The translations under genes and the position numbers were made by a program. Under the pieces are notes generated by a model, which saw only the letters and a program-made list of their open reading frames with translations, did no database searches and had not been told where the DNA came from. Below are positions 23,975 through 32,130 of a stretch of DNA of 64,000 bases, in pieces. This DNA comes from Pseudarthrobacter sp. AL07 (GTDB taxonomy: Bacteria > Actinomycetota > Actinomycetes > Actinomycetales > Micrococcaceae): NCBI RefSeq assembly GCF_029960665.1, contig NZ_JASBRB010000006.1, positions 1 through 64,000 of the forward strand. The letters run 5' to 3'. How positions within the stretch are numbered: position 1 is the stretch's first letter; each line of letters starts with the position of its first letter.

Positions 23975-25981
23975 CTACCGCTTCCGCCGCTTCGCCAACA
24001 CAAGGAACACACCGCCGACGGCAAGCGCACCGGCCGCGAGCCCGGCGAACAGGACCAGCCCGGACGCCCCGGTGTTGGCCAGGCTAGCCGCCCGGCTGTC
24101 ACCCAGCGGACGTACGACGGCGGCGCTGTTGCCTGACGTCGCTGGCTCACCGGTCGCGGCTGGTACCTGAGCCGGAGGTGCGGATTGTGGGGCCTGCGGG
24201 GAGCGCTGGCTGACCAGGGTGAAGTCGAAGGCCACGGCTCCGGAGGTGCTGAATCCATTGACAGTTTCGGCCGTAAAACGCAGTGGGCCGGCCACAACAG
24301 GGGCAGTAAACGACCACGCACCGTCGGCATCCACGGGCACTTCAACAGGCGCCCGTCCACTGACGGTGATCCTGATCTTCGTACCGGCCGCGACCGCCGA
24401 TGCCGGAGCCGCGGCCACCACTCCTGTGACGGTCTGGCCGGCGTCGAACGTTGCCCCCGGCGCGGGCGACGTCACCGTTGGCTTGTTGAGGAAGAGTTCA
24501 AGCTGGTAGCCGGGGAGCACGGCCATCGCGTCGTCCAGCGTGGAGGCGATGGCGAAGTTCTTGACGAAGTGGCCATTCTCATCGGGGGTATCCCCGGCCG
24601 AGTGTGTGCCCACTGCGTAGTTCCCGCTGACCCAGGGCCCGCCGGAATCTCCGCCGCTGGATTGGACGTCAAAGGACAGGAAACCGTTGAACGCCCGCAG
24701 GTCTGCGGGGGCCGAGGTGATGCCCCGGACCACGTAGATCCCCACCTCGTCGATGGTTCCGCAGGACCATGCTGACGTGCGGCCGGAGCGGCAGACCGGC
24801 TGGCCCACAACCGGGGCAGCCGTTCCGATGATCTTGACGTCCGGGCCCGGCTCTGACGGATCGCCCCACGTACTGGCGGCGGGCAGTGGGTTCAGGTCCG
24901 CGCGGAGTTCCTCAATGACGGCGATATCAGTTCCGACGTTGCCGGGGTTGGTCAGGTTCAGCGGACGCAGGACGGTGGAGTTACCGGGTCCGCCGAACTG
25001 GCTGAAACCAAACTTTCCGAGCAGCCCGGCAGGCACCCCTTGGAATTGGAGTGTGGCCGTCTCCGCGGCGCCGTCAGCGCTGCAGTGGCCGGCCGTGAGG
25101 ACTGCGGGCAGGCCAGCGGGGTCAAAGGCCGAGAAACCTGTGGAACAGACAATGCCGTTGTCAGCGGCGTAACCCAATCCTCCGGGGACGTCTGCCTCGG
25201 GCGCGAGCGGCGCCCCGGCGTCGAGCTCCACGTTGGCGTAGCGGGCCACGAACTCGGCGGCCGAGATCTTGCCGTCCGCGATGGGGCTGGTGCGGTTGGG
25301 GCCGGTGATACCCGGATTTCCGGCGGCCACATCAGGAACCGTGGCCTCGGACCCGTTGATGCCGCCCGTACGGACTACGAACCTTCTGCCGGTGAACGCC
25401 ACGGCCTGCAACCCCACCGCACCCACGTCGCGGAGGTACGCCTGGTACAGGTCCTGGGTGCTCCGGGCCAGTTCGGTACCGGCCGCGGGAGAAGCAGCGT
25501 TCGACGGCGGCGCGGCGGACGGTGCGTCAAGGGCGACGGCCGGGATAATCGCGCTGAGCCTGGCCACCTCAGCCTCCAGCTCGGCTCCGGAGCCGGCAAC
25601 CAGAATGCTGCCCTCGCGGATCCGTGTTCCGAGGTAGCCGGGGATGTCCCGGAGGGCCACCGCAACATCCGCGGCCTGCTTGCCCAGCTGGCCCGCAGCC
25701 GCGAACTCCTCGGGGGTCAGGCCAAGATCGCGGAGGGCAGCTTCACGAAGGCCGGCGTCGCTGGGCTTCGCGTCGCTCGGCTGCACGTCACTCGACCGAA
25801 CGTCGCTGACCCCGGAACCACCCGCCGTCGGGCTTTCCGAAACCGCGGGCGGCTCCACGGCCGGCTGCTCAGCAGCCCAGGCCGGAACGGCCCCGAGCCC
25901 CACGGAAAGTGCCACACCGGCAGCCGCTGCTGCCGCAAATACGCGTTTCAAACTGTGTGCCGTCGCTTTCGTTCTATTCAT
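23975..25981 (-). CDS. Cell-wall-anchored trypsin-like serine protease
   Basis: This 668-residue protein has a Sec signal (NRTKATAHSLKRVFAAAAAA), a pro-region of about 170 residues and an S1-type protease domain. The triad is His in VLTAGHCSADG, Asp in VGTDIAVIEELR and Ser in SGGDSGGPWVSGN. An Ig-like domain (about residues 480-580) follows. The end has SLANTGASG, a membrane span and KRRKR, a class E (LAXTG) sortase signal, so the enzyme is displayed on the cell wall. It overlaps the upstream small membrane gene by eight bases. Domain order resembles alpha-lytic-type proteases with a propeptide. Confidence 0.9.
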   Translation of the reverse strand: MNRTKATAHSLKRVFAAAAAAGVALSVGLGAVPAWAAEQPAVEPPAVSESPTAGGSGVSDVRSSDVQPSDAKPSDAGLREAALRDLGLTPEEFAAAGQLGKQAADVAVALRDIPGYLGTRIREGSILVAGSGAELEAEVARLSAIIPAVALDAPSAAPPSNAASPAAGTELARSTQDLYQAYLRDVGAVGLQAVAFTGRRFVVRTGGINGSEATVPDVAAGNPGITGPNRTSPIADGKISAAEFVARYANVELDAGAPLAPEADVPGGLGYAADNGIVCSTGFSAFDPAGLPAVLTAGHCSADGAAETATLQFQGVPAGLLGKFGFSQFGGPGNSTVLRPLNLTNPGNVGTDIAVIEELRADLNPLPAASTWGDPSEPGPDVKIIGTAAPVVGQPVCRSGRTSAWSCGTIDEVGIYVVRGITSAPADLRAFNGFLSFDVQSSGGDSGGPWVSGNYAVGTHSAGDTPDENGHFVKNFAIASTLDDAMAVLPGYQLELFLNKPTVTSPAPGATFDAGQTVTGVVAAAPASAVAAGTKIRITVSGRAPVEVPVDADGAWSFTAPVVAGPLRFTAETVNGFSTSGAVAFDFTLVSQRSPQAPQSAPPAQVPAATGEPATSGNSAAVVRPLGDSRAASLANTGASGLVLFAGLAAGALAVGGVFLVLAKRRKR

Positions 25982-26222
25982 CTGTATCGCTCCGCCGTGC
26001 CATGTATGCGGCGACCACCGCGGCCAGGCACAAAACTGCCCCGCCCACCATGAGGAAGATCTGGCCCGGGAGCCACTCGCCGTCGACCGTCCCGTCGCCG
26101 AGCCCGAAGTTCTCTTCCGTGGTCCCGACATCTGACGCGAGGACGGCCCAGAACGGCCCGGCTACAAGCATCACCACTCCCGCCGCCGCGAGCGACGCCG
26201 CCACATACTTCATGGAATTCAT
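25974..26222 (-). CDS. Small two-span membrane protein
   Basis: This 82-residue protein has two hydrophobic helices (about residues 5-29 and 53-74) with a short acidic loop (DVGTTEENFGLGDGTVDGEW) predicted outside. Start and stop overlap the genes on both sides (ATGA with the phosphatase gene, eight bases with the protease gene), which ties it to one operon. No family recognised; it may help localise or mature the protease. Confidence 0.75.
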   Translation of the reverse strand: MNSMKYVAASLAAAGVVMLVAGPFWAVLASDVGTTEENFGLGDGTVDGEWLPGQIFLMVGGAVLCLAAVVAAYMARRSDTDE

Positions 26223-26953
26223 GGCGCCACCCGGCTGCCGAGCAAGTTCAGGACGGCGCCCAGTTCGGCTTCGGACAGGCCGTTGCGCAGCAGGAATTCG
26301 CGTGTCTCCAACTCCCGGACAAACTCCACCACGGCCCGGCCGCGCCGCTCCAGCAGGGGTGTTAGTTCAGCGTCATCTATGTAGCGTTCGCCGGCATGGG
26401 GCGGGCCGTGCGTCCGGAAGCGTTCGTTGATGCCGCGGGCGGCTTTGGCGTACCCGTCTGCAATGACTTGGTCCGGGTCGCCGGCCAGGTTCTGCAGCAT
26501 GGCTGCGACCATGCCGCTGCGGTCCCGGCCCGCCGCGCAGTGAATGACGACGCCGGCCCCGGCTGCCGCCGCAACAGCGCGGAACACCGCCACGAACTTC
26601 TCCGGGTAGAGCCGGACATTGTGCAGGTAGTGGGCGGGGTCGCTGAGATACGGCCCGCAGACGGCGGTGAGCCGCGGATCGTCGGGTTCTTCGGTGGGGG
26701 CCGAGACGATCGTAATGCCGGACCAGGCCGCTTCAGCCACGGCGGGGTCGGTGTCCCGGCGCTGCGCTTCACGGGAGTTACGGAGGTCCACCACGGTGCG
26801 GACGCCGTCGTCGTACGCGTTCCGCCAGCCGGTTTCGGTGAGCCATTCGCGGCGGCCCATCCGGAAGACGCCGCCGGCGACGTGCCACGCATTCACGGCA
26901 CCGCCCCAGCCCACGGCTCCGCCTGTCGTCTCCACCCGGACAGCTAACCACAA
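26219..26953 (-). CDS. Tyrosine-specific protein phosphatase (DSP-like)
   Basis: This protein of about 244 residues has the P-loop HCAAGRDRSGMVAAML (C-X5-R) and an upstream VDLRNSREAQRRDTDPAV segment typical of Y_phosphatase3/MptpB-like enzymes. A TTG start at 26953 opens the frame; an in-frame GTG at 26935 is an alternative. It is the first gene of a three-gene unit with a small membrane protein and a wall-anchored protease. It is unrelated in fold class to the LMW phosphatase at 6486. The operon suggests a signalling or surface-remodelling role; substrates are unknown. Confidence 0.85.
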   Translation of the reverse strand: MWLAVRVETTGGAVGWGGAVNAWHVAGGVFRMGRREWLTETGWRNAYDDGVRTVVDLRNSREAQRRDTDPAVAEAAWSGITIVSAPTEEPDDPRLTAVCGPYLSDPAHYLHNVRLYPEKFVAVFRAVAAAAGAGVVIHCAAGRDRSGMVAAMLQNLAGDPDQVIADGYAKAARGINERFRTHGPPHAGERYIDDAELTPLLERRGRAVVEFVRELETREFLLRNGLSEAELGAVLNLLGSRVAP

Positions 26954-27004
26954 AGCCGCACTGCCTGCACGCGATAGGCGCGTAATCGGGCAAAGCCGTA
27001 CCAG

Positions 27005-27613
27005 TCAGGCGCGCTTGGCGAGCCTGTGTTCAAGCCCGTTCCGGACCATGGGCCATTCGTGCTCCAGGATCGAGAACACCACAGTGTCCCGCAGCACACC
27101 ATCCGCGGTCCGGGAGTGGTTGCGCAGCACGCCGTCCTGCTTCGCACCAAGCCTGGAAATTGCTTCGCGTGACTGGTGGTTGAGCCAGTGCGTCCGGAAC
27201 TCCACCGCCGGGCAGCCAAGGGTCTCGAACGCGTGGCGCAGGAGCAGCAGCTTGGAGTCCGGGTTGGTGCCGGCGCCCTGTACTGACGCGGCATTCCAGG
27301 TGGAGCCGATCTCCACGCGTGGAGTGCCGGCGTCGATATTCATGTACGTGGTCATTCCGATGATCCGGCCCGGGCCGCCCGTTGCCGGGTCGATGAGGCG
27401 CGTGGTGAACGGCAGCATGGACCCCGTCTCCTGCAGGGCCAGCCGGCGCTCGATCTCCGCGGCCATCCCCTCCGGCGCGGGAACAGAGGTGTACCAGAGC
27501 TGCCACAGCTCGCCATCCTGCGTGGCCGTCACCAGGCCATCATGGTGATCGCGGCGCAGCGGCTCGAGGATGACGTGCTTGCCGGTCAGGGTGAGGGGTT
27601 CAAAGAGGATCAC
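27005..27613 (-). CDS. GNAT-family N-acetyltransferase (RimJ/RimL type)
   Basis: This 202-residue protein starts at GTG (VILFEPLTLTGKHVILEPLR). The family pattern is clear: LEPLRRDHHDGL at the start, IGMTTYMNIDAGTPRVEIGS in the core, and EFRTHWLNHQSREAISRLGA in motif B, ending in VLRDTVVFSILEHEWP. It transfers acetyl groups to an amine, possibly a protein N terminus or a small molecule. It follows paaH on the same strand after ten bases but has no evident link to phenylacetate metabolism. Confidence 0.9.
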   Translation of the reverse strand: MILFEPLTLTGKHVILEPLRRDHHDGLVTATQDGELWQLWYTSVPAPEGMAAEIERRLALQETGSMLPFTTRLIDPATGGPGRIIGMTTYMNIDAGTPRVEIGSTWNAASVQGAGTNPDSKLLLLRHAFETLGCPAVEFRTHWLNHQSREAISRLGAKQDGVLRNHSRTADGVLRDTVVFSILEHEWPMVRNGLEHRLAKRA

Positions 27614-27622
27614 CCGGAAATC

Positions 27623-28483
27623 CTACTCAGCCCAGTCGAAGAATCCCTTGCCGGTCTTCCGTCCAAGCTCTCCGCGGGCCACCTTGTCCTTGAGGATCTG
27701 CGGCGGGGCGAAGCGCTCCCCCAGCGTGGACTGCAGGTACTCGGCAATGCCGAGCCGCACGTCCAGGCCCACAATGTCAGTGGTCCGCAGCGGGCCGGTG
27801 GGGTGTTTGTAGCCCAGGACCATGGCGTTGTCGATGTCCGCCGGCGATGCCACGCCCTCCTCCACCATCCGCATGGCCTCCAGCGCGATCGCCACGCCCA
27901 GCCTCGAGGAGGCAAAGCCCGGTGCGTCATTGACGACGACGGCGGTCTTGCCGAGTGCGTCGACCCACCTTTTCGCCGCTGCAGCCAGGTCCGGGGACGT
28001 CCGCTCGCCAAGAACCACTTCAATAAGGGTGGAAGCGGGGACAGGGTTGAAGAAGTGCAGGCCGAGGAAGTTCTGCGGGCGCTTGAGTTCGCGGGCCAGG
28101 CCGTTAACCGACAGGGAGGAGGTGTTGGACGCCAGGTACGCGTCATCGGCCAGGCGCTCCTCGATGCCGCGGAGCGAGGTGATCTTCAGGTCCCAGTCTT
28201 CGGGCACGGCTTCGACCACCAGCCGGCGGTCCTTGAAGTCGTCGTAATCCACGGTGATATTGAGCCGGGAGACCATCTCATCCAGGTTGCCGTCAACTGC
28301 TCCACGCTCGATGCTCCTGGCCGCCGCGGCTTCCACGCGTTCACGGGCGGCCTCGGCGGACGCTTCATCGCGCTCCACCACCAGGACGTTGGCCCCTTTG
28401 ATCAGGAACGCGTGGGCGATTCCCGCGCCCATGCGGCCGCCGCCCAGGACGCCGACTGTGGAGGGAAGGTTCGGGTTCGTCAT
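27623..28483 (-). CDS. paaH: 3-hydroxyacyl-CoA dehydrogenase (PaaH/Hbd type)
   Basis: This 286-residue NAD-dependent enzyme starts MTNPNLPSTVGVLGGGRMGA, with the GXGXXG dinucleotide site. HFFNPVPASTLIEVV holds the catalytic His/Glu region and VVVNDAPGFASSRLGVA the second domain start. In the phenylacetate pathway it oxidises 3-hydroxyadipyl-CoA. It overlaps the enoyl-CoA hydratase gene by four bases (ATGA), and that gene overlaps the thiolase, giving the order paaJ-paaF-paaH under operator site 4. Confidence 0.9.
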   Translation of the reverse strand: MTNPNLPSTVGVLGGGRMGAGIAHAFLIKGANVLVVERDEASAEAARERVEAAAARSIERGAVDGNLDEMVSRLNITVDYDDFKDRRLVVEAVPEDWDLKITSLRGIEERLADDAYLASNTSSLSVNGLARELKRPQNFLGLHFFNPVPASTLIEVVLGERTSPDLAAAAKRWVDALGKTAVVVNDAPGFASSRLGVAIALEAMRMVEEGVASPADIDNAMVLGYKHPTGPLRTTDIVGLDVRLGIAEYLQSTLGERFAPPQILKDKVARGELGRKTGKGFFDWAE

Positions 28484-29304
28484 GATTGTTTCTTCTCTGA
28501 TTTCTTGTCGAGGAACGCCTGCATGCGGTCAAACTTGGCCTGGGATTCAAAGAGGATCCCCTGCGCCAGCTGGTCGATCAGCGGGTGAGCCTCAGCCGGG
28601 GCATGAAACACCGACTTGGTGATCCGGACGGCCAGCGGGTCCTGGCGGCCAATCCTGTCCGCCAGGCTGTGCGCGGCATCCAGCAGGTCCGGCGCCTCGT
28701 GGATCTCCGTGATGAGGCCGGCAGCCAGGGCCTCCTCAGCCCGGAGTACCAGGCCCGCGAGCAGAATCTGCTTGGCCAGCGGCTCCCCCACGAGCTCCTT
28801 CAACCGCCAACTGGCCCCGGCCGCGGCCAGGATCCCCAGCCCTGTTTCTGGGTTGCCGATCCGGACACTGGGCGTTCCGATCCGGAAATCAGCAGCATAG
28901 GCGAGTTCCGCGCCGCCGCCCAGGCAGTACCCGTCCAGGGCGGCAATGACCGGCATGGGCAGCTTGGCGATCCGCACGAAGATGGTGGAATTGATGCCCT
29001 GCAGGGCATCATCGCGGCTCCGCTCGCGCAGCTGGGCGATGTCCGCGCCCGAGGCAAAGACGCCGTCCACCCCTGAGATGATCAGGATTTTGGGATTCTG
29101 CTCCAGCGCGGCGCAGACTACGTGCAGTTCGTCCACCATCTGCTGGTCGATGGCGTTCCGGACTTCCGGGCGGTTGAGGAGGACCACCACGCGGTCCTCA
29201 CGCTCCTCGACCAGGAGCGTGAGGAAGTCGCCGGTGCTCAAGTGTCCGTTCGCGCTGTCTGGGGAGGGGCTCAAGTGTCCGTTCGCGCCTTCCGGGGCGG
29301 GCAT
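28480..29304 (-). CDS. paaF: Enoyl-CoA hydratase/isomerase (PaaF-like)
   Basis: This 274-residue crotonase-fold protein has GVFASGADIAQLRE (oxyanion hole), GGGAELAYAADFRIG (first catalytic Glu) and NPETGLGILAAAGAS (second Glu). Both glutamates are present, so a hydratase is likelier than the PaaG isomerase. ATG at 29304 overlaps the thiolase stop (TGATG). The first about 25 residues are odd: MPAPEGANGHLSPSPDSANG includes two copies of an ANGHLS unit encoded by a repeated 20-base DNA element, ahead of the normal start of the fold at FLTLLVEE. The N terminus is therefore probably an insertion product. Confidence 0.85.
   Translation of the reverse strand: MPAPEGANGHLSPSPDSANGHLSTGDFLTLLVEEREDRVVVLLNRPEVRNAIDQQMVDELHVVCAALEQNPKILIISGVDGVFASGADIAQLRERSRDDALQGINSTIFVRIAKLPMPVIAALDGYCLGGGAELAYAADFRIGTPSVRIGNPETGLGILAAAGASWRLKELVGEPLAKQILLAGLVLRAEEALAAGLITEIHEAPDLLDAAHSLADRIGRQDPLAVRITKSVFHAPAEAHPLIDQLAQGILFESQAKFDRMQAFLDKKSEKKQS
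29236..29288 (-). repeat. Repeat family D, tandem pair within the paaF 5' end
   Basis: GCTCAAGTGTCCGTTCGCGC (plus strand) occurs identically at 29236-29255 and 29269-29288, a 33-base period that keeps frame and adds 11 residues. A near copy lies outside coding sequence at 20022-20044. Confidence 0.75.
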
Positions 29305-30515
29305 CAGACACGCTCCAGCAGCATCGCGGTGCCCTGGCCCACGCCGACGCACATCGTGGCCAGACCAATCCTGGCATCCTCGCGTTCCATCCGGCCCAGC
29401 AGGGTAATGGCGAGCCGTGAGCCGCTGGAACCGAGCGGATGCCCCAGACTGATGGCGCCGCCGTCGTTATTCACAATCTCCGGGTCCAGCCCGAGCCGGC
29501 GCATGCTCGCGAGCGACTGCGTGGCGAACGCTTCATTAAGCTCGACGGCGCCCAGGTCACCGACGCTGAGGCCGCTCCGGGCGAGCACTTTCTGCGTCGC
29601 CGGGACAGGGCCGATGCCCATGATTTCTGGTTCGCAGCCGGCAGAGCCGCCGTCAATGATCCGGGCCCGCGGCGTCAGGCCAAGCCGAGCGATGGCGGCC
29701 TCGGACGCAACCACGATGGCCGAGGCGCCGTCATTCAGCGTGGACGAGTTCCCGGCCGTGACCACGGAACCGCCCGGAACCACGGGGCGCAGCCCGGCAA
29801 GGACCTCCAGGGTGGTGCCGGCACGGGGGCCTTCATCGGTGTCCACCACCGTTTCGGACTTGCGGGACTTGACCGTCACCGGGACGATCTCTTCCCTGAA
29901 CCGGCCCGCGGCGATGGCGGCGAGGGACCGCTCGTGGGAGCGGACCGCGAAGGCGTCGGCGTCCTCGCGGGTGATGCCGTCCACGCGTGCCACCTCTTCG
30001 GCGGTTTCCGGCATGGAGTAGGTCATCTTGCCGTCCCGCGCCAGGCCGCCCCTCTGGAAGAGGGGGTTGACGAAGCGCCAGCCGATGGACGTATCGAAGA
30101 TCTGGCCCGGCTTCGCGAACGCCGCAGCCGGCTTCTCCTGCGCCCACGGCGCACGGCTCATGGACTCAACGCCGCCGGCAATCACCACATCCGCGGCGCC
30201 GGACTTGATCATGTGGCTGGCCTGGATGATGGCGCTCAGCCCCGACGCGCACAGCCGGTTAACCGTGATGCCGGGGATGTGGAGGGGAAGCCCGGCCAGC
30301 AGGATGGCCATCCGGGCGACGTTGCGGTTTTCCTCACCCGCACCGTTGGCATTGCCCAGGATGACTTCCTCAACACTGTCCGGATCCAGGCCCGCTCGGG
30401 ACACGGCCTCGCGGATCACCAGCGCGGCCAGATCATCCGGGCGGACCGCCGACAACGCACCGCCGTACCTGCCCACGGGAGTGCGGACACCGCCAACAAG
30501 AAAAGCCTCGACCAT
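29304..30515 (-). CDS. paaJ: Acetyl-CoA acetyltransferase, probable 3-oxoadipyl-CoA thiolase
   Basis: This 403-residue thiolase has the nucleophile in TVNRLCASGLSAIIQ, the NEAFATQSLA motif, the GGAISLGHPLGSSGSRLA His motif and the second Cys in LATMCVGVGQGTAML. It would cleave 3-oxoadipyl-CoA to succinyl-CoA and acetyl-CoA, the last step of phenylacetate breakdown. It is the first gene of the paaJ-paaF-paaH unit and has a PaaR-type site 60 bases upstream. A general beta-oxidation thiolase is the alternative. Confidence 0.9.
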   Translation of the reverse strand: MVEAFLVGGVRTPVGRYGGALSAVRPDDLAALVIREAVSRAGLDPDSVEEVILGNANGAGEENRNVARMAILLAGLPLHIPGITVNRLCASGLSAIIQASHMIKSGAADVVIAGGVESMSRAPWAQEKPAAAFAKPGQIFDTSIGWRFVNPLFQRGGLARDGKMTYSMPETAEEVARVDGITREDADAFAVRSHERSLAAIAAGRFREEIVPVTVKSRKSETVVDTDEGPRAGTTLEVLAGLRPVVPGGSVVTAGNSSTLNDGASAIVVASEAAIARLGLTPRARIIDGGSAGCEPEIMGIGPVPATQKVLARSGLSVGDLGAVELNEAFATQSLASMRRLGLDPEIVNNDGGAISLGHPLGSSGSRLAITLLGRMEREDARIGLATMCVGVGQGTAMLLERV

Positions 30516-30574
30516 CAGAACATCCTTTACGCCAGGGAGCCGGAATATTCGGGACCGTCCAGTGACCGCCCTAT

Positions 30575-30596
30575 TTACCGACCGTTCGTTCTATAA
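30575..30596 (-). promoter_or_regulatory. PaaR-type operator (site 4) upstream of paaJ
   Basis: TTACCGACCGTTCGTTCTAT matches the left half (TTACCGA-CG) of the motif seen at 18114, 20075 and 23355; the right half ends ATAA. It lies 60 bases before the paaJ start. Confidence 0.75.
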
Positions 30597-30605
30597 AGAG
30601 TACAC

Positions 30606-31268
30606 TCACAGAACCACGACGCCGAGGTGTCCGGCCAGAAGCGGCGCCAGCAGGCTCAGCTGATAATCATCGATCACCACACCAGCCAGGTTCGCGAGGC
30701 CGCTGATAGTCCGGAAATCCGTGCCACGAAGGTCAAAGTCCTTCAGCCGGGCGCCGGTGAGATCCAGGGTTCCGATGGTGCAGTTCTTCAGCGCCACACG
30801 CGTCCCGGAGGCGGAGCCGAGGTCCAGTTCGTTGATGATGCAGTCGCTGATGACGACGTCGGTCAGCTTGGACCCGCGCAAATTGAGAAAGTCCAGCTTG
30901 CCGCCGTCGATCCGAACAGACTGCCAGCCGGTCTCATACAGTTCAGCCGAGCCCAGCCGCGGATTGTTCAGCTGCACGTCGCGCCAGGTGGAGCGGGCGG
31001 CCCGGAACACCGGCGCGTACAGCTCGGACAGGATGCAATCCCGGAAAGTGGCCCCGCGGAGCTGGGTGTCATTGAAGGAGACGCCCTGGAACTCGCACTC
31101 GGCGAAATCCGTGCCGCTCAGCTCCAGACCGTCGGCCGCCGCACGGCTGTACCGAACGCCGTCGTACCTTTCACCACGCTGGAAGTCGGGGGCGGGATCA
31201 TCCGTGATGTCCTCCAGGCTGACCTGCGAGAGCCGGGGAGCCGTTACCTGGGGGGCCTTTGCCGCCAC
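30606..31268 (-). CDS. Pentapeptide-repeat protein
   Basis: This 220-residue protein starts at GTG overlapping the stop of the upstream SRPBCC gene. From about residue 45 it shows repeats of the A(D/N)LXX type in looser form: LELSGTDFAECEFQGVSF, NDTQLRGATFRDCILSE, LDFLNLRGSKLTDVVISD and LDLTGARLKDFDLRGTDF. These build a right-handed beta-helix. Some such proteins protect gyrase from quinolones or toxins, but most have no known role. It is in one unit with an SRPBCC protein. Confidence 0.9.
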   Translation of the reverse strand: MAAKAPQVTAPRLSQVSLEDITDDPAPDFQRGERYDGVRYSRAAADGLELSGTDFAECEFQGVSFNDTQLRGATFRDCILSELYAPVFRAARSTWRDVQLNNPRLGSAELYETGWQSVRIDGGKLDFLNLRGSKLTDVVISDCIINELDLGSASGTRVALKNCTIGTLDLTGARLKDFDLRGTDFRTISGLANLAGVVIDDYQLSLLAPLLAGHLGVVVL

Positions 31269-31726
31269 TAGAGCGATTCCGCTTTGGCCGCGATTTCCGC
31301 CAGGTCCCTGGTGAGCGCCTTGCGCGTCATGCTCATGCCCAGCTTCCCGAAGAGTGCCATGGTCACCTTGCTGACGAGCGTGGGTTTGACGACGTCGGCA
31401 CCGAAGGTCAGCGTCAGGGCCGTCCCGCCGTCACGCTCGGCCAGGCTGAAGCGAGACGTGTAATCGGCCCCGCCCTGGAGCGCCTTGACCACGGTGCTGC
31501 GGGGAGGATCGGACTGCGCCACCCACATCTCCACAGTCTCCGCGCGGCCCATCATTGTGCGCGTTTCCTTCCAGCGCGTCCCTTCGCCGTAGGGCCCGTC
31601 ACTGAGCATCTGCACAGCATCGATGCCGGACAGGGTGGCTGCGGAGCCCGGGATGTCCGAGATGACCGCCCAAACTTTTTCCGGCGTGGCATGGATGTGC
31701 TGGGTCAGGCTTGTGCTGGGTACCAT
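31268..31726 (-). CDS. SRPBCC family protein
   Basis: This 152-residue protein starts MVPSTSLTQHIHATPEKVWA, the usual opening of polyketide cyclase/Bet v1-like folds, and continues WAVISDIPGSAATLSGIDAV. The final helix LTRDLAEIAAKAESL is at the expected place. It is probably a ligand-binding protein. Its stop overlaps the GTG start of the pentapeptide gene, so the two are co-translated. Confidence 0.87.
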   Translation of the reverse strand: MVPSTSLTQHIHATPEKVWAVISDIPGSAATLSGIDAVQMLSDGPYGEGTRWKETRTMMGRAETVEMWVAQSDPPRSTVVKALQGGADYTSRFSLAERDGGTALTLTFGADVVKPTLVSKVTMALFGKLGMSMTRKALTRDLAEIAAKAESL

Positions 31727-31858
31727 GCTTCGAGCCTAGTCGGGGGCACTGACACCGACAGGCAACCTGTCTTCGGATCCCTTGAAGTAGTAAGCATGCT
31801 TTGTGTTATTGTGAAAAGGCATTGTCAGTTCAACGGGAAACGAAAGGCGGCCAGACAC

Positions 31859-32032
31859 ATGGGCCTCGGAGACAAGATCGGCAACGAAGCAGAGCACCTG
31901 GGCGGCAAGGCCAAGGAAGCGACCGGCAACGCCACGGATAACGACAAACTCAAAGCCGAAGGCCAGGCGGACCAGGTCAAGGCTGACGCCAAGAAGGTCG
32001 GCGAAAACGTCAAGGACACCTTCAAGGACTAG
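31859..32032 (+). CDS. CsbD-family stress protein
   Basis: This 57-residue protein starts MGLGDKIGNEAEHLGGKAKE and continues with Lys/Ala/Gly/Asp repeats ending VGENVKDTFKD, the CsbD pattern (helical, very hydrophilic). AAAGG lies upstream. CsbD proteins are general-stress proteins of unknown mechanism. A hairpin terminator follows the stop directly. Confidence 0.92.
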   Translation: MGLGDKIGNEAEHLGGKAKEATGNATDNDKLKAEGQADQVKADAKKVGENVKDTFKD

Positions 32033-32044
32033 TCCTCAACATTC

Positions 32045-32082
32045 GAACGGCGGCGGATTCCCATCGGGATCCGCCGCCGTTC
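32045..32082 (+). terminator. Hairpin terminator after the CsbD-family gene
   Basis: GAACGGCGGCGGAT pairs perfectly with ATCCGCCGCCGTTC around a ten-base loop, 12 bases after the stop, followed by a mildly T-rich CTGTGTCT. Confidence 0.85.
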
Positions 32083-32130
32083 CTGTGTCTGCCCAACCCG
32101 CCGATGAAGATCGGCGGCTACCCTTGGCCC

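Noticed and set aside
25040..26053. Plus-strand open frame (337 codons) opposite the serine protease
   Set aside because: The minus-strand protease has signal peptide, triad and sortase motif; the plus frame has none.
29439..30596. Plus-strand open frame (385 codons) opposite the thiolase
   Set aside because: Antisense shadow of paaJ; composition is not protein-like.
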